Notes under the pieces: model-generated
The model's database searches: none
Told to the model about the DNA's origin: nothing
The model's input: only the letters and a program-made list of their open reading frames with translations
Made by a program: the position numbers and the translations under genes
Part shown: positions 52,838 to 61,351 of the stretch, piece after piece
Numbering within the stretch: position 1 is the first letter of the stretch
Layout of the letters: each line of letters begins with the position of its first letter
Source of the DNA: Crossiella cryophila
Lineage (GTDB): Bacteria; Actinomycetota; Actinomycetes; Mycobacteriales; Pseudonocardiaceae
Direction of reading: 5' to 3'
Assembly (NCBI RefSeq): GCF_014204915.1
Contig: NZ_JACHMH010000001.1
Span: 4,179,501 to 4,243,500 of the forward strand
Length of the DNA: 64,000 nt

Positions 52838-54202
52838 ATGAGCGGCGTAGAGGATCGCGATCCACCGATCCCCTCCTCGACGTGGGAAGAACCCGAGATG
52901 CGCACCGCGTTGGTCCGCCGGGACATCTCCCGCGTCTACCAGCTGTTGCGCCGACTCGGCATCACCCAGAAGCGCATTGCCGCCCGGACCGGACAGTCGC
53001 AGTCCGAGGTCTCCGAGATCACCAAGGGCCGTCAGGTGATGGCCTATGACGTGCTCGCCCGTATAGGTGACGGATTAGGCATTCCGCGTGGTTACATGGG
53101 GATGGGTTACTCACCTGGAGTAGCCGCGGTTGGGCCATCCGGCGGGAGGGAGGACGAGGACGTGCAACGGCGCAGGTTCCTCGCCGCCGCCGCGAGCGCC
53201 GTCGTCGGTGCGACGCTGGACTTCGGCTGGGGGCAACTGGGACCACTGCGCGATGTGGCCAGTCCGACCCCGGTGCCGGGCCGGCTGGGACTGGAGGACG
53301 TGCGGCGGATCGAGGCAGCGACGGGGGCGTTGAAGGCCCTGGACTACCAGCAGGGCGGGGGGTCGGTCCGGGACGCGGCCATCGCGCATGTCTCCTGGTG
53401 CAGACGATTGCTCTCCGCGGACTGCACGGACGCGGTCCGCGAACGATTACTCAGCGCGGTCGCCGGCGCGCACCGGTTCGCCGGCTGGACCTCCTTCGAC
53501 GTCGGCCTGGCCGACGCCGCCCGCTACCACTACGTGCAGGCGGTGGAACTGGCCAAACAGGCCGAGGACCACGGCCTGATGTGCAGCGTGCTCTACGCCG
53601 CGGCCCGGATCGAGCTGCACAACGGCGCGGTCAACGACGCGCTGAAACTGTTCCAGCTCGGCGAGATCCCGGCCGCCGACGCCGCCGACGCGCACGCCGG
53701 CGCGGTGCTCGCGGCCAACCAGGCCTGGGCCTACGGCAGGCTCAACCGGCCCGACCTGGCCAATACCGCGATGGCCCGCGCGCGCCGGGACTTCGCCCGC
53801 GCCCAGGAGTACGGCGAACCGGAACGACCCAGCTGGGCCTCGTTCTTCACCGCCGCCGACCTGGCCGCCAGCGAGGGCATGATGCACCTGGAGATGCGCG
53901 ACGGCGACCCGTTCCGGGCCATCCCGCTCTTCGAGCACTCCATCGGCCTGCGCACCGGACTCACCGCGCGCAGCCAGACCTTCGAGCGCATCGCCCTGGC
54001 CACCGGGTACCTGCGCGCGGGGGACCACCGGCTCGGCGTCCCGGCGGCGGTCGCCGCGGTCGCCTCGGCCGAACAGCTCCAGTCCCGCCGGGTGCTGGAC
54101 CGGCTCACGCCGCTGCGCCTGGAGGCGGCCCGCCGCCGGGACCCGGACTGCCAGCAGCTCGTGCACGAGATCACCGCCGTGCAGTCGCAGTACGCAGCCT
54201 GA
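52838..54202 (+). CDS. XRE-type helix-turn-helix regulator with C-terminal TPR-like repeats
   Basis: The product is 454 residues. The helix-turn-helix is at about 30-75 (VYQLLRRLGITQKRIAARTG, SQSEVSEITKGRQVMAYDVL, IGDGLGIPRGYMGMGY). A short RRRFLAAAASAVVGATLDFG segment follows; it resembles a Tat signal but is internal and common in this actinomycete family. The C-terminal 280 residues are helical repeats (YHYVQAVELAKQAEDHGLMC, VNDALKLFQLGEIPA, ANTAMARARRDFARAQEYGE) that likely bind a peptide or protein. Such regulators are numerous in Pseudonocardiales and Streptomyces; the target is unknown. Confidence 0.85.
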   Translation: MSGVEDRDPPIPSSTWEEPEMRTALVRRDISRVYQLLRRLGITQKRIAARTGQSQSEVSEITKGRQVMAYDVLARIGDGLGIPRGYMGMGYSPGVAAVGPSGGREDEDVQRRRFLAAAASAVVGATLDFGWGQLGPLRDVASPTPVPGRLGLEDVRRIEAATGALKALDYQQGGGSVRDAAIAHVSWCRRLLSADCTDAVRERLLSAVAGAHRFAGWTSFDVGLADAARYHYVQAVELAKQAEDHGLMCSVLYAAARIELHNGAVNDALKLFQLGEIPAADAADAHAGAVLAANQAWAYGRLNRPDLANTAMARARRDFARAQEYGEPERPSWASFFTAADLAASEGMMHLEMRDGDPFRAIPLFEHSIGLRTGLTARSQTFERIALATGYLRAGDHRLGVPAAVAAVASAEQLQSRRVLDRLTPLRLEAARRRDPDCQQLVHEITAVQSQYAA

Positions 54203-54236
54203 CTTCTGCCACCGAGGTCAGTCCGCGCCGCCAGGT

Positions 54237-54923
54237 TCAGTCGCCTGGCCCGGCCTCCCGCCGGGCCAGGACCTGCTCCAGGCCGCCGATCAGCAGATCC
54301 AGCCCGAACTCGTACTGGGCCGGGCCACCACTGCGGTTGAGTTCGGGCACCAGGTCCACCAGGGTCGGATACCTGGTGCGGGACAAGCCATCCAGGGTCT
54401 CGCGCAGCGCCCGCCGACCCGCCGGGTCGGCCAGCTGCCTGCTGAGCTGGACCTCCCAGGCGGCCACGCCGAGCACGTGGTTGAACAGGGTGAGATAGGC
54501 CCGGACCGCGGTGTCCCGGTCGAACCCGGCCGCGCGCAGCACGCCGAGCAGCGCCTCCACCGCGTGCGGCACCTCGTGCCCGGCCAGCGGGCGCGCGGTG
54601 AACAACTGCACCAGGCAGGGGTGGGCCAGCATCATGTCCCGGATCGCCCGGCAGGCCACCCGGACCCGTTCCTGCCAGGTTTCGCCTTCGGCCCGCACCG
54701 GGTGCTCGGCCATGGCATGGTCGCGGACGGCGTCGAAGAGTTCGTCCCGGCCGCGGAAGTAGGTGTAGAGGGCCATCGGGCCGACGCCGAGCTGCTTGGC
54801 CAGGGCGCGCATGCCGAAGGACTCGACACCCTCGGCGTCGAGCAGGTCCAGGGCGGTGCGCACGATCAGCTCGGGGTTGAGCGTGTTACGAGGCGCACGT
54901 TTGCGCTGAAGCTGTTCGGTCAT
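54237..54923 (-). CDS. TetR family regulator (TetR_C-type)
   Basis: The product is 228 residues from ATG 54923, preceded by GGAGGAGG; the frame is open upstream through the operator but that is not coding. The N-terminal domain reads LNPELIVRTALDLLDAEGVE, MRALAKQLGVGPMALYTYFRGRDELFDAV in part, the pattern of the TetR(class B)-like branch with GVGPMALYTYF. The larger C-terminal domain has the helical TetR_C features (LTLFNHVLGVAAWEV, FGLDLLIGGLEQVL). It is divergent from a quinone oxidoreductase and shares with it a triple CTGTAC operator. Confidence 0.87.
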   Translation of the reverse strand: MTEQLQRKRAPRNTLNPELIVRTALDLLDAEGVESFGMRALAKQLGVGPMALYTYFRGRDELFDAVRDHAMAEHPVRAEGETWQERVRVACRAIRDMMLAHPCLVQLFTARPLAGHEVPHAVEALLGVLRAAGFDRDTAVRAYLTLFNHVLGVAAWEVQLSRQLADPAGRRALRETLDGLSRTRYPTLVDLVPELNRSGGPAQYEFGLDLLIGGLEQVLARREAGPGD

Positions 54924-54939
54924 GGTTGCCTCCTCCTTA

Positions 54940-54966
54940 CTGTACAGCGTACTGTACGCCGTACAG
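54940..54966. promoter_or_regulatory. overlapping TetR operators built from CTGTAC/GTACAG half-sites
   Basis: Half-sites lie at 54940 (CTGTACAG, itself palindromic), 54952 (CTGTAC) and 54961 (GTACAG). They form two overlapping dyads with 4-bp and 3-bp spacers, immediately before the TetR ribosome site and about 40 bases before the oxidoreductase. Confidence 0.65.
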
Positions 54967-55003
54967 CAGTTGCTGGCACTGGGGCAGGGCAAAGGAGTGG
55001 CAC

Positions 55004-55960
55004 GTGCGCGCGGTACAGATCACCGAGTTCGGCGGACCCGAGGTCATGCGGCTGGTGGACCTGCCGGATCCGGTCGCGGGGGACGGGCAGGTGCTCGTCG
55101 AGGTCGACCGGGCAGGCGTCAACTACGGCGACACCCACAACGTGGAGAACTCCTACCTGGCCCCGGCCAAGCTGCCGCTGATCCCCGGCGGTGAGGTCAT
55201 CGGCCGCACCGCGGAGGGCCGCCGGGTGATCGCGCTGATCGACTCCGGTGGTTACGCGAGCAAGGTGGTGGCCGCGCCGGAGCGTCTCTTCGACGTGCCG
55301 GAGGACATCTCCAGCGGTGACGCGCTCGCGCTGATCTGCCAGGGCACCACCGCCTGGCACATCCTCAAGACCTCCGCGCGGATCCAGCCGGGCGAGTCGG
55401 TGGTGGTGCACGCCGCCGCCGGTGGCGTCGGCTCCCTCGCGGTGCAGCTGGCCAAGGCATTCGGCGCGGGCACCGTGATCGCCACCGCCTCCACCGAGGA
55501 CAAGCGCAAGCTGGCCCTGGACCTGGGTGCGGACGTCGCGGTCGACGGCGCGCCGGAGGGCCTGGCCGAGCGGCTGCGCGAGGCCAACGGCGGCAAGCGG
55601 ATCGACGTGGTCCTGGAGATGGTCGGCGGGCCGGTCTTCGACGACTCGCTGAGCGTGCTGGCCCCCTTCGGCCGGATCGTGGCCTACGGCAGCGCGGGCC
55701 GGGTGCAGCCCACCCCGGTGCTGCCGGCCAAGCTGATGCGCGGCTCCCAGTCCATCGTCGGCTTCTGGCTGATCGACTGCCTGCGCAACCCCGGCGCCCT
55801 CATCCAGGAGCCCTTCGACCAGATGGTCGAGCTGGTGCGCGCCGGCACGCTGCGCCCGCAGATCGGTGGCGAGTACCCGATGTCGGCCTCGCGCACCGCG
55901 CACGAGGACCTGCGTGCCCGCCGCACCGTCGGCAAGCTCGTCCTGGACCCGGCCCTCTGA
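55004..55960 (+). CDS. NADPH:quinone oxidoreductase family (zinc-free MDR)
   Basis: The product is 318 residues from GTG 55004, six bases after AAAGGAG. The medium-chain dehydrogenase fold shows VQITEFGGPEVMRLVDLPDP at the N-terminus, VDRAGVNYGDTHNVEN, and the NADPH loop VVHAAAGGVGSLAVQLAKAFG. There are no zinc-binding cysteines, as in quinone oxidoreductases. The C-terminal region is VGKLVLDPAL. It is probably repressed by the divergent TetR and cotranscribed with the SDR gene 15 bases downstream. Confidence 0.88.
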   Translation: MRAVQITEFGGPEVMRLVDLPDPVAGDGQVLVEVDRAGVNYGDTHNVENSYLAPAKLPLIPGGEVIGRTAEGRRVIALIDSGGYASKVVAAPERLFDVPEDISSGDALALICQGTTAWHILKTSARIQPGESVVVHAAAGGVGSLAVQLAKAFGAGTVIATASTEDKRKLALDLGADVAVDGAPEGLAERLREANGGKRIDVVLEMVGGPVFDDSLSVLAPFGRIVAYGSAGRVQPTPVLPAKLMRGSQSIVGFWLIDCLRNPGALIQEPFDQMVELVRAGTLRPQIGGEYPMSASRTAHEDLRARRTVGKLVLDPAL

Positions 55961-55975
55961 CCTAGGGAGTTCGCT

Positions 55976-56815
55976 GTGCGAGACCTGACCGGCAAAGTCG
56001 CCGTCATCACCGGTGCCGCGGGTGGCATCGGCACCGCCCTGGCCAACTCCTTCGCCGCCCAGGGCATGCGCCTCGCGCTGTCCGATGTGGACTCATCGGC
56101 CCTGGACGCGCTGGTGAAGTCCTTCCAGGACAAGGGTGTCCAGGCCATCGGTGTACAGGCGGACGTGGCCAAGGCCGCGGACCTGGAGACCCTGGCCGAC
56201 CGTACCTACGCCGAGTTCGGCGCGGCACACGTGCTGTGCAACAACGCGGGCATCGGCAGCTCCGGCCTGACCTGGCGGCTTACCCTCGAAGAGTGGAAGC
56301 GCGCCATCGACATCAACCTGTGGGGCGTGATCCACGGCCAGCACGCCTTCCTGCCCAGGATGATGGCGCAGGAAGAAGGCCACATCGTCAACACGGCCTC
56401 GATGAGCGGCCTGCTCGCCGGGATGGGCACCGGCCCGTACGCGGCGACGAAGCACGCGGTGGTCGGGCTGACCGAGACCATGCACCACGAGTTCGTCATC
56501 ACCGGTTCCCCGCTGCGGGCCTCGGTGCTGTGCCCGGCCTGGACGAGGTCCAACATCGCCGAGAGCACTCCGCCGGCGAACGGGGAGGGCCTGGAGGCCA
56601 AGTTGATGGCCAAGGCCAGCGAGGCCATCGGCGCCGCGGTCCGCGCGGGCAAGCCGGCCGAGGAGGTCGCGGACGCGGTGGTCGAGGCGGTCAAGGAGCA
56701 GCGGTTCTGGGTGCTGACCCACCCGGAGTTCCTGCCGGTGGTGACCGACCGGTTCAGCCGCGCGGTCAACGGCGAGGAGCCGGTGATCCCGCCGGTCATC
56801 CCGCAGCAGCGCTGA
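55976..56815 (+). CDS. short-chain dehydrogenase/reductase
   Basis: The product is 279 residues from GTG 55976, after GGGAG. The classical SDR motifs are the cofactor loop TGAAGGIG (13-20), NNAGIG (89-94), the catalytic Ser142 in NTASMSG, and Tyr155-x3-Lys159 in PYAATKHAV. Asp at the end of the second strand (LALSDVD) suggests NAD(H) over NADP(H). The C-terminal extension (VRAGKPAEEVADAVVEAVKE, FWVLTHPEF) is typical of actinobacterial SDRs acting on alcohols or ketones. It forms a two-gene unit with the quinone oxidoreductase. Confidence 0.9.
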   Translation: MRDLTGKVAVITGAAGGIGTALANSFAAQGMRLALSDVDSSALDALVKSFQDKGVQAIGVQADVAKAADLETLADRTYAEFGAAHVLCNNAGIGSSGLTWRLTLEEWKRAIDINLWGVIHGQHAFLPRMMAQEEGHIVNTASMSGLLAGMGTGPYAATKHAVVGLTETMHHEFVITGSPLRASVLCPAWTRSNIAESTPPANGEGLEAKLMAKASEAIGAAVRAGKPAEEVADAVVEAVKEQRFWVLTHPEFLPVVTDRFSRAVNGEEPVIPPVIPQQR

Positions 56816-56817
56816 GT

Positions 56818-57753
56818 TCAGCCGTGTAGTTCCCGGTAGACCCCGGCCGCGCCGGGGTGCAGCGGGATGGCCGCGGTGCTGATCAGCGCCCGCGGATCGA
56901 GGAACTGGATGCCCAGTGCGTCCTGCGGGATCAGGCGGTCGGCCCGGGTGAGCAGCACCCGGGTCACCGCCGCCGCCACCTCGACGGGGAGTTCTTCCCG
57001 GCACACCACCAGGTTCGCCACCCCGATGGTCGGGATCGGCCGCGGCGCGCGGTACACGCCGCTGGGCACGGAGACCTGTTCGTACACCGGTCCGTGCGCG
57101 GTGCGCAGCGCGGGCAGCACGTCGTCCAGGGGCAGCAACCGGATGGGCGTGCGGATGTCGAGTTCCTCCAGGGCCGGTGTGGGCACGCCGCCGGACCACA
57201 CCAGCGCGTCCACCCTGCCCTCGGCCAGGGCCGCGGCGGCCTCGGCCAGCCGCAACTGCGGGCCGGGGGTGAGGTTGAGCCGGGTGGTGATGCGGTCGGC
57301 GACCATGGCCGCGCCGGAACCCGGTGCCCCCATGGCGATCCGGCGACCGGCGAGTTCGGCCACCCGGCGCACCGGACTGGCCGCCGGGACCGCGATCTGC
57401 AGGTAGTTCTCATAGATCCGGCCGAGTGCGCGCAGCGGCAGCCGTTCGGTGAACGGGGTGGCGCCGGTGGCGGCGGCCTCGCAGGCGTCGGCGTGCGCCA
57501 GGGCCAGGTCGACCTCGCGGGTGCCGAGCAGGCGCAGGTTGGCCACGCTGGCCTGGGTTTGCGCCGGGGTGGCGCGCAGGTCGGGTTCGGCGGCGGCGAT
57601 CTCGGCGGCCAGCCGGGTGGCGAAGGCCAGGTACGGTCCGCCGGGTTCGCCCGCGCCGATGGACAGTCCGCGCGCGGGGCCGGGGTAGTCGGTGCTGGTG
57701 CAGGCCAGCGCGGCCAGTGGGGTGAGCAGGAACAGCCTGCGGGGCAAGGTCAT
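56818..57753 (-). CDS. TAXI-family substrate-binding lipoprotein coupled to a two-component system
   Basis: The product is 311 residues with a short lipoprotein signal ending LAALAC (Cys18). The mature part is a TRAP-associated extracytoplasmic immunogenic (TAXI) protein: GLSIGAGEPGGPYLAFATRL, ATPAQTQASVANLRLLGTRE, DLALAHADACEAA, MGAPGSGAAMVADRI, and EGRVDALVWSGGVPTPAL. Normally such proteins feed TRAP permeases for dicarboxylates or amino acids, but no DctQM-type permease is present. Its ATG overlaps the stop of the sensor kinase (ATGA), so it more likely presents a ligand to that kinase. It is the last gene of a six-gene operon. Confidence 0.85.
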   Translation of the reverse strand: MTLPRRLFLLTPLAALACTSTDYPGPARGLSIGAGEPGGPYLAFATRLAAEIAAAEPDLRATPAQTQASVANLRLLGTREVDLALAHADACEAAATGATPFTERLPLRALGRIYENYLQIAVPAASPVRRVAELAGRRIAMGAPGSGAAMVADRITTRLNLTPGPQLRLAEAAAALAEGRVDALVWSGGVPTPALEELDIRTPIRLLPLDDVLPALRTAHGPVYEQVSVPSGVYRAPRPIPTIGVANLVVCREELPVEVAAAVTRVLLTRADRLIPQDALGIQFLDPRALISTAAIPLHPGAAGVYRELHG

Positions 57754-59153
57754 CCGGCGGTCCTGGGGAGTCCGATGTGGACGGACAGGCCGTGTGGCTG
57801 GGCGGTCTCCAGGGTGAGCCTGCCGCCGTGCGCGGTGACGAGTTGTTCGGCGATGGCCAGGCCGAGGCCGGTGCCGCGGCTGCCGCGATGTTCCTGGGAG
57901 CGCCAGAACCGTTCGGTGGCCAGGGCGAGTTCCTCGGCGGTCAGGCCGGGGCCGTTGTCGGTGACGCTGAGCCGCACTGTCTCCGGTTCGGCCAGCAGCG
58001 CCAGGGTGATCACGGCCTGGGCGCCGGCGTACTTGATCGCGTTGTCCAGGACCACGTCGAGGACCTGGGCGAGTTCCTCGGCGGGGAAGGCGGCCACCAC
58101 CGGCGTGCCAGGGGTGCGGCCGATATGGAGGGTGATCCCGGCGGCGGTGGCCGCGGCGGACCAGGCGTCCCGGCGGTCGGCCAGTACCAGCAGCGGTTCG
58201 CAGTCGGCGGGTGGTTCCTCCAGTGTGGACGGTGAGCGGAGTTCGGCGGCCCGGTTCTCCGCGCTGGCCAGGGTGAGCAGGCCGTCCAGGAGTGCTTCCA
58301 GGCGGTCGACCTCGCCGAGCACGGACTGGTAGGAGCGCTGGGCCGGTTGCGCGACCGAGGGGCCGAGGGCGTCCACCCGCAGGCGTAGTGCGGTCATCGG
58401 GTTGCGTAGCTGGTGGGAGGCTTCGGCGACCAGGCGGCGTTGCCGTTCGGCGGCGTCGGAGACCGCGTCGGACATCTGGTTGAACGCGGCGGCCACCACC
58501 CGGAGTTCGGCCGGTCCGTGCACCGCGACCTGGGCGTGTGCTTCCCCGGAGGCGACCGCGCGCACCCCGCGTTCCAGCTCGCGCAGTGGCCGCAGCACCC
58601 AGCGGGACACGCCGAGGGCCAGGCTCACGCAGGCCAGTGCGGCGGCCAGCGCGCCGAGCAGCACCACACCCCAGCGGCGGGCGATGTCCCCGGCGGCCGC
58701 GGTCACCGCGGCCCGCAGCACCACCGCGCCGGTGACCCGGATGCCGGTGCCGACCGGGCGGGCCAGCAGCACCGGTTCGCTGGACCAGGGCGTGAGTGGG
58801 TCCACTGTGGACTGACGTTCGTTGCGCAGGGCCCCGTCCACCAGGCGGACCACGGCCGGGTCGGCTGGCCGGAGGTCGCCGGTGGCCGCGAGGGAGCCGC
58901 GCCGGGTGTCCACCACCAGCACGGCCTCGCCGTACAGCTCGCCGTAGCGCTGGATCTCCGCGGTCAGCGCACCCAGGTCCCCGGTGGTGCCCGCGGTGTC
59001 GGCGAGCGCGGCGAAGCGGTCCAGGTCGGCGGTGCGGGAGAGCAGGAGTTGCTGGGTGCGTTCGGTGGCGGTGCTCATCAGCAGCGGCCAGGCGAAGGCG
59101 GCCACCGCCAGCACCGAGAAGGCCAGCAGCACCACCAGGAGTCGCCGCCGCAC
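57750..59153 (-). CDS. sensor histidine kinase
   Basis: The product is 467 residues. Two membrane helices (about 5-26 and 161-186) enclose a 135-residue extracytoplasmic domain. HAMP follows (about 187-238), then HisKA with the phospho-acceptor His247 in VAEASHQLRNPMTALRLRVD. The ATPase domain has VVLDNAIKYAG (N box), VTDNGPGL (G1), RFWRSQEHRGSRGTGLGLAI (F and G2). The family is TctE/EnvZ-like. It lies one base after the response regulator stop and overlaps the TAXI gene by ATGA, so sensing probably involves the TAXI lipoprotein. Confidence 0.92.
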   Translation of the reverse strand: MRRRLLVVLLAFSVLAVAAFAWPLLMSTATERTQQLLLSRTADLDRFAALADTAGTTGDLGALTAEIQRYGELYGEAVLVVDTRRGSLAATGDLRPADPAVVRLVDGALRNERQSTVDPLTPWSSEPVLLARPVGTGIRVTGAVVLRAAVTAAAGDIARRWGVVLLGALAAALACVSLALGVSRWVLRPLRELERGVRAVASGEAHAQVAVHGPAELRVVAAAFNQMSDAVSDAAERQRRLVAEASHQLRNPMTALRLRVDALGPSVAQPAQRSYQSVLGEVDRLEALLDGLLTLASAENRAAELRSPSTLEEPPADCEPLLVLADRRDAWSAAATAAGITLHIGRTPGTPVVAAFPAEELAQVLDVVLDNAIKYAGAQAVITLALLAEPETVRLSVTDNGPGLTAEELALATERFWRSQEHRGSRGTGLGLAIAEQLVTAHGGRLTLETAQPHGLSVHIGLPRTAG

Positions 59154-59154
59154 C

Positions 59155-59820
59155 CTAGGGCTCCAGCCGGTAGCCGAAGCCGCGGATGGTGCTGATCAGG
59201 TTGGGGCGGCCCAGTTTCGCCCGCAACTGGGCGATGTGCACGTCCAGGGACCGGGAGATCGCCACGTAGGCGTCGCCCCAGAGTTCGTCCATGAGCTGCT
59301 GGCGGCTGACCGCGGCGCCCATCCGCCGGGCCAGCGCGGCCAGCAGGTCGAATTCCTTGGCGGTCAACGTGATCGGCGCCCCGGCCACCTCGACCCGGCG
59401 GCTGGCCAGGTCGATCCGGACGTCGCCGGTGACCACCTCGTCGGCGGGTTCCTCGGCGGTGGCCCGGTGCGCGGCCCGCCGGGTGACCACGTCCATCCTG
59501 GCCAGCAGTTCGGCCAGCCGGACCGGTTTGACCAGGTAGTCGTCGGCGCCCAGGCGCAGACCGCGCACGACGGAGCGTTCGTCGCCGCGCGCGGTCAGCA
59601 CCATCACCGGCACGGTGGCCACCCGGCGCAGCTTGCGCAGCACCTCGAGACCGTCGCCGTCGGGCAGACCCAGATCAAGGAGCACCAGATCCACCTCCCG
59701 GTGCCCGGTCAGCGCGTCCGCGCCGTGCCGGACCCGGCGGGGCTGGTGCCCGTGCGCGGTGAGGACTTCGACGAGGGCGTCCGCGACCCCGTCGTCGTCC
59801 TCCACCAGCAGCACCTTCAT
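59155..59820 (-). CDS. OmpR/TctD-type response regulator
   Basis: The product is 221 residues from ATG 59820. The receiver has the acidic pair in LLVEDDDGV, the phospho-acceptor Asp49 in LVLLDLGLPDGDG, VLTARGD and the lysine in DDYLVKPVR. The C-terminal winged helix (about 128-221) reads LTAKEFDLLAALARRMGAAV, LWGDAYVAISRSLDVHIAQLR in part, and STIRGFGYRLEP. It is cotranscribed with the kinase (one-base gap) and follows the DUF4333 gene by ten bases. Confidence 0.93.
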   Translation of the reverse strand: MKVLLVEDDDGVADALVEVLTAHGHQPRRVRHGADALTGHREVDLVLLDLGLPDGDGLEVLRKLRRVATVPVMVLTARGDERSVVRGLRLGADDYLVKPVRLAELLARMDVVTRRAAHRATAEEPADEVVTGDVRIDLASRRVEVAGAPITLTAKEFDLLAALARRMGAAVSRQQLMDELWGDAYVAISRSLDVHIAQLRAKLGRPNLISTIRGFGYRLEP

Positions 59821-59830
59821 GCGTCGCAGC

Positions 59831-60412
59831 CTATTTGGGCTGCCCGACCTCGTACTCACCGGAGTCGTTGGTGACCTTCACCGGCACCTGCCGCTGCTTG
59901 CCGTCCACGGTGGCGGTGCAGGTGAAGGTGTTGCCGGATTTGATCGCCGGCTGGTTCGGGCAGGTCACCGCGGTGACCTTGGCGATGCCGAAGTTCTCGG
60001 TCAGCACCTTCTGCACGCCGGTCTGCACCGCCTTGGTGTCGAGCACCTTGCTGGTGAACACACCCAGGAAGGCCAGCACACCGAAGACGATCCCGATCAG
60101 CACCAGGCCGACCAGGCCGTAGAGCAGCGGCTTCTTCGCACTGCCATCGGACTTCTGCTGCGGCCCCTGCCCCTGCTGCGGCGGCCCGCCGTAGGGCGCG
60201 CCACCGTAGGGACCACCAGGGCCGCCGGGACCCTGCTGGGGGTAGCCGGGCGGCGGGGTGGGCGCGCCCTGCTGCGGATAGCCGGGCGGCGGCGTGGGCT
60301 GCCCACCCCACTGCGGTTGCGCGGGCAGCGGCTGCTGCGGCTGCTGGTACGGGTTCGGCTGCTGCGGCTGACCGCCCCACTGCGGCTGCTGCGGCTGGTA
60401 CGGGTTGCTCAT
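59831..60412 (-). CDS. DUF4333 domain membrane protein with Pro/Gln-rich N-terminus
   Basis: The product is 193 residues. Residues 1-90 are a low-complexity Pro/Gln/Gly/Tyr-rich tail with repeats such as QPQWGGQP and PPGYPQQG. One helix (about 93-116, LLYGLVGLVLIGIVFGVLAFLG) anchors it. The external C-terminus is a DUF4333 domain with its two conserved cysteines in VTAVTCPNQPAIKSG and FTCTATVDGKQ. DUF4333 is widespread in actinobacteria, with unknown role. It sits in the six-gene operon, 15 bases after the lipoprotein gene and ten before the response regulator. Confidence 0.85.
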   Translation of the reverse strand: MSNPYQPQQPQWGGQPQQPNPYQQPQQPLPAQPQWGGQPTPPPGYPQQGAPTPPPGYPQQGPGGPGGPYGGAPYGGPPQQGQGPQQKSDGSAKKPLLYGLVGLVLIGIVFGVLAFLGVFTSKVLDTKAVQTGVQKVLTENFGIAKVTAVTCPNQPAIKSGNTFTCTATVDGKQRQVPVKVTNDSGEYEVGQPK

Positions 60413-60427
60413 CTCTTACCTCGGTAT

Positions 60428-61351
60428 CTACAGCGCGGCGAGCCGGTTGAAGAAGTCCTTGCGGGCGTTCAGATCAGGCAGGTCGGTCCGGTCCAGCGGC
60501 GAGGGCTCCGGCGGGAAGTCCTTCGCGGTGGCCTTGCCCAGGATCTCGTAACCCACCTGGATCTCGATCTTCGGACCGCCCTTGTCCACGATCCCGTTGA
60601 TCTCGATCTTCTTGAGCTGCCCCTGCGGGTCCATGGTCACCGTGGTGCGCAGGAAGGACTCCAGCATCGGCGGGGTCATCTGCTTCTTGAAGTCCTCCGG
60701 GAAGCTCAGCACCCTGGCGTCCACAAAGGACTTGAGGGTGACCCCGGTGAGCAGTTCGGCGGTGCCGTCGGCCTGCTGCCGGTACTCCTTGACCAGCCCG
60801 GCCGGCGAGGACTTCTGGGTGGCCTTCATCGCGTCCTGCATGGCGCACACCGTCTGCACCCCGGTCAGCAGGCACACGTTGAACCCGTCCTTGGGGGTGA
60901 AGGTCGGGAACCGCACCCACGGGGTGGTGGCCAGCGAACGGAACCGCTCACCCAGCAGCAGGTAGTCCCACTCCGAGCCGCTCGGGTGGTACTGGTCCAG
61001 GTTGTCCTTCATGTCCTTGCTGGTGCGGGACTTGGTGAAGATCGCGGGCGGTTCCGGCTTGGCCTTGTCCGCCGCCTGGTAGCGGAAGACGTCGATCTCC
61101 TTGTCCGTCTTGCGCTCGTTGAACCGCCCGTGCCAGAACACGGTCGACTTCTCGTCCCGTGGCTTGATCAGCTCCTGATCGAGCTTCTTGAACGCGCCGT
61201 CGAACTGGGCCGCCATGTAGGCGGTCACCGCCTGCTGGTCGGCAAGGGCGAGCCCGGGGGAGGCGCTGCTGCACCCCGCCGCGGTGATCGTCACGGCCAG
61301 TGCGCCGGCCAGCGCGGCCAGCCGCCCGCGCCGCTGGGTTCTCGTCATCAT
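60428..61351 (-). CDS. lipoprotein of unknown function
   Basis: The product is 307 residues with a lipoprotein signal ending ITAAGC (Cys27). The mature part begins with a helical region (DQQAVTAYMAAQFDGAFKKL in part). A mixed alpha/beta segment follows with two cysteines (VCLLTGVQTVCAM) that may pair. The C-terminal half reads as beta strands (RTTVTMDPQGQLKKIEINGI). I do not recognise a family. It is translationally coupled (ATGA) to the trypsin-like gene upstream, so the two probably act together on the outer face of the membrane. Confidence 0.8.
   Translation of the reverse strand: MMTRTQRRGRLAALAGALAVTITAAGCSSASPGLALADQQAVTAYMAAQFDGAFKKLDQELIKPRDEKSTVFWHGRFNERKTDKEIDVFRYQAADKAKPEPPAIFTKSRTSKDMKDNLDQYHPSGSEWDYLLLGERFRSLATTPWVRFPTFTPKDGFNVCLLTGVQTVCAMQDAMKATQKSSPAGLVKEYRQQADGTAELLTGVTLKSFVDARVLSFPEDFKKQMTPPMLESFLRTTVTMDPQGQLKKIEINGIVDKGGPKIEIQVGYEILGKATAKDFPPEPSPLDRTDLPDLNARKDFFNRLAAL

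Noticed and set aside
53157-53220. Internal RRRFLAAAASAVVGATL as a Tat signal with a separate secreted gene start
   Set aside because: It lies about 110 residues into a continuous XRE-TPR protein, a layout common in this regulator family.
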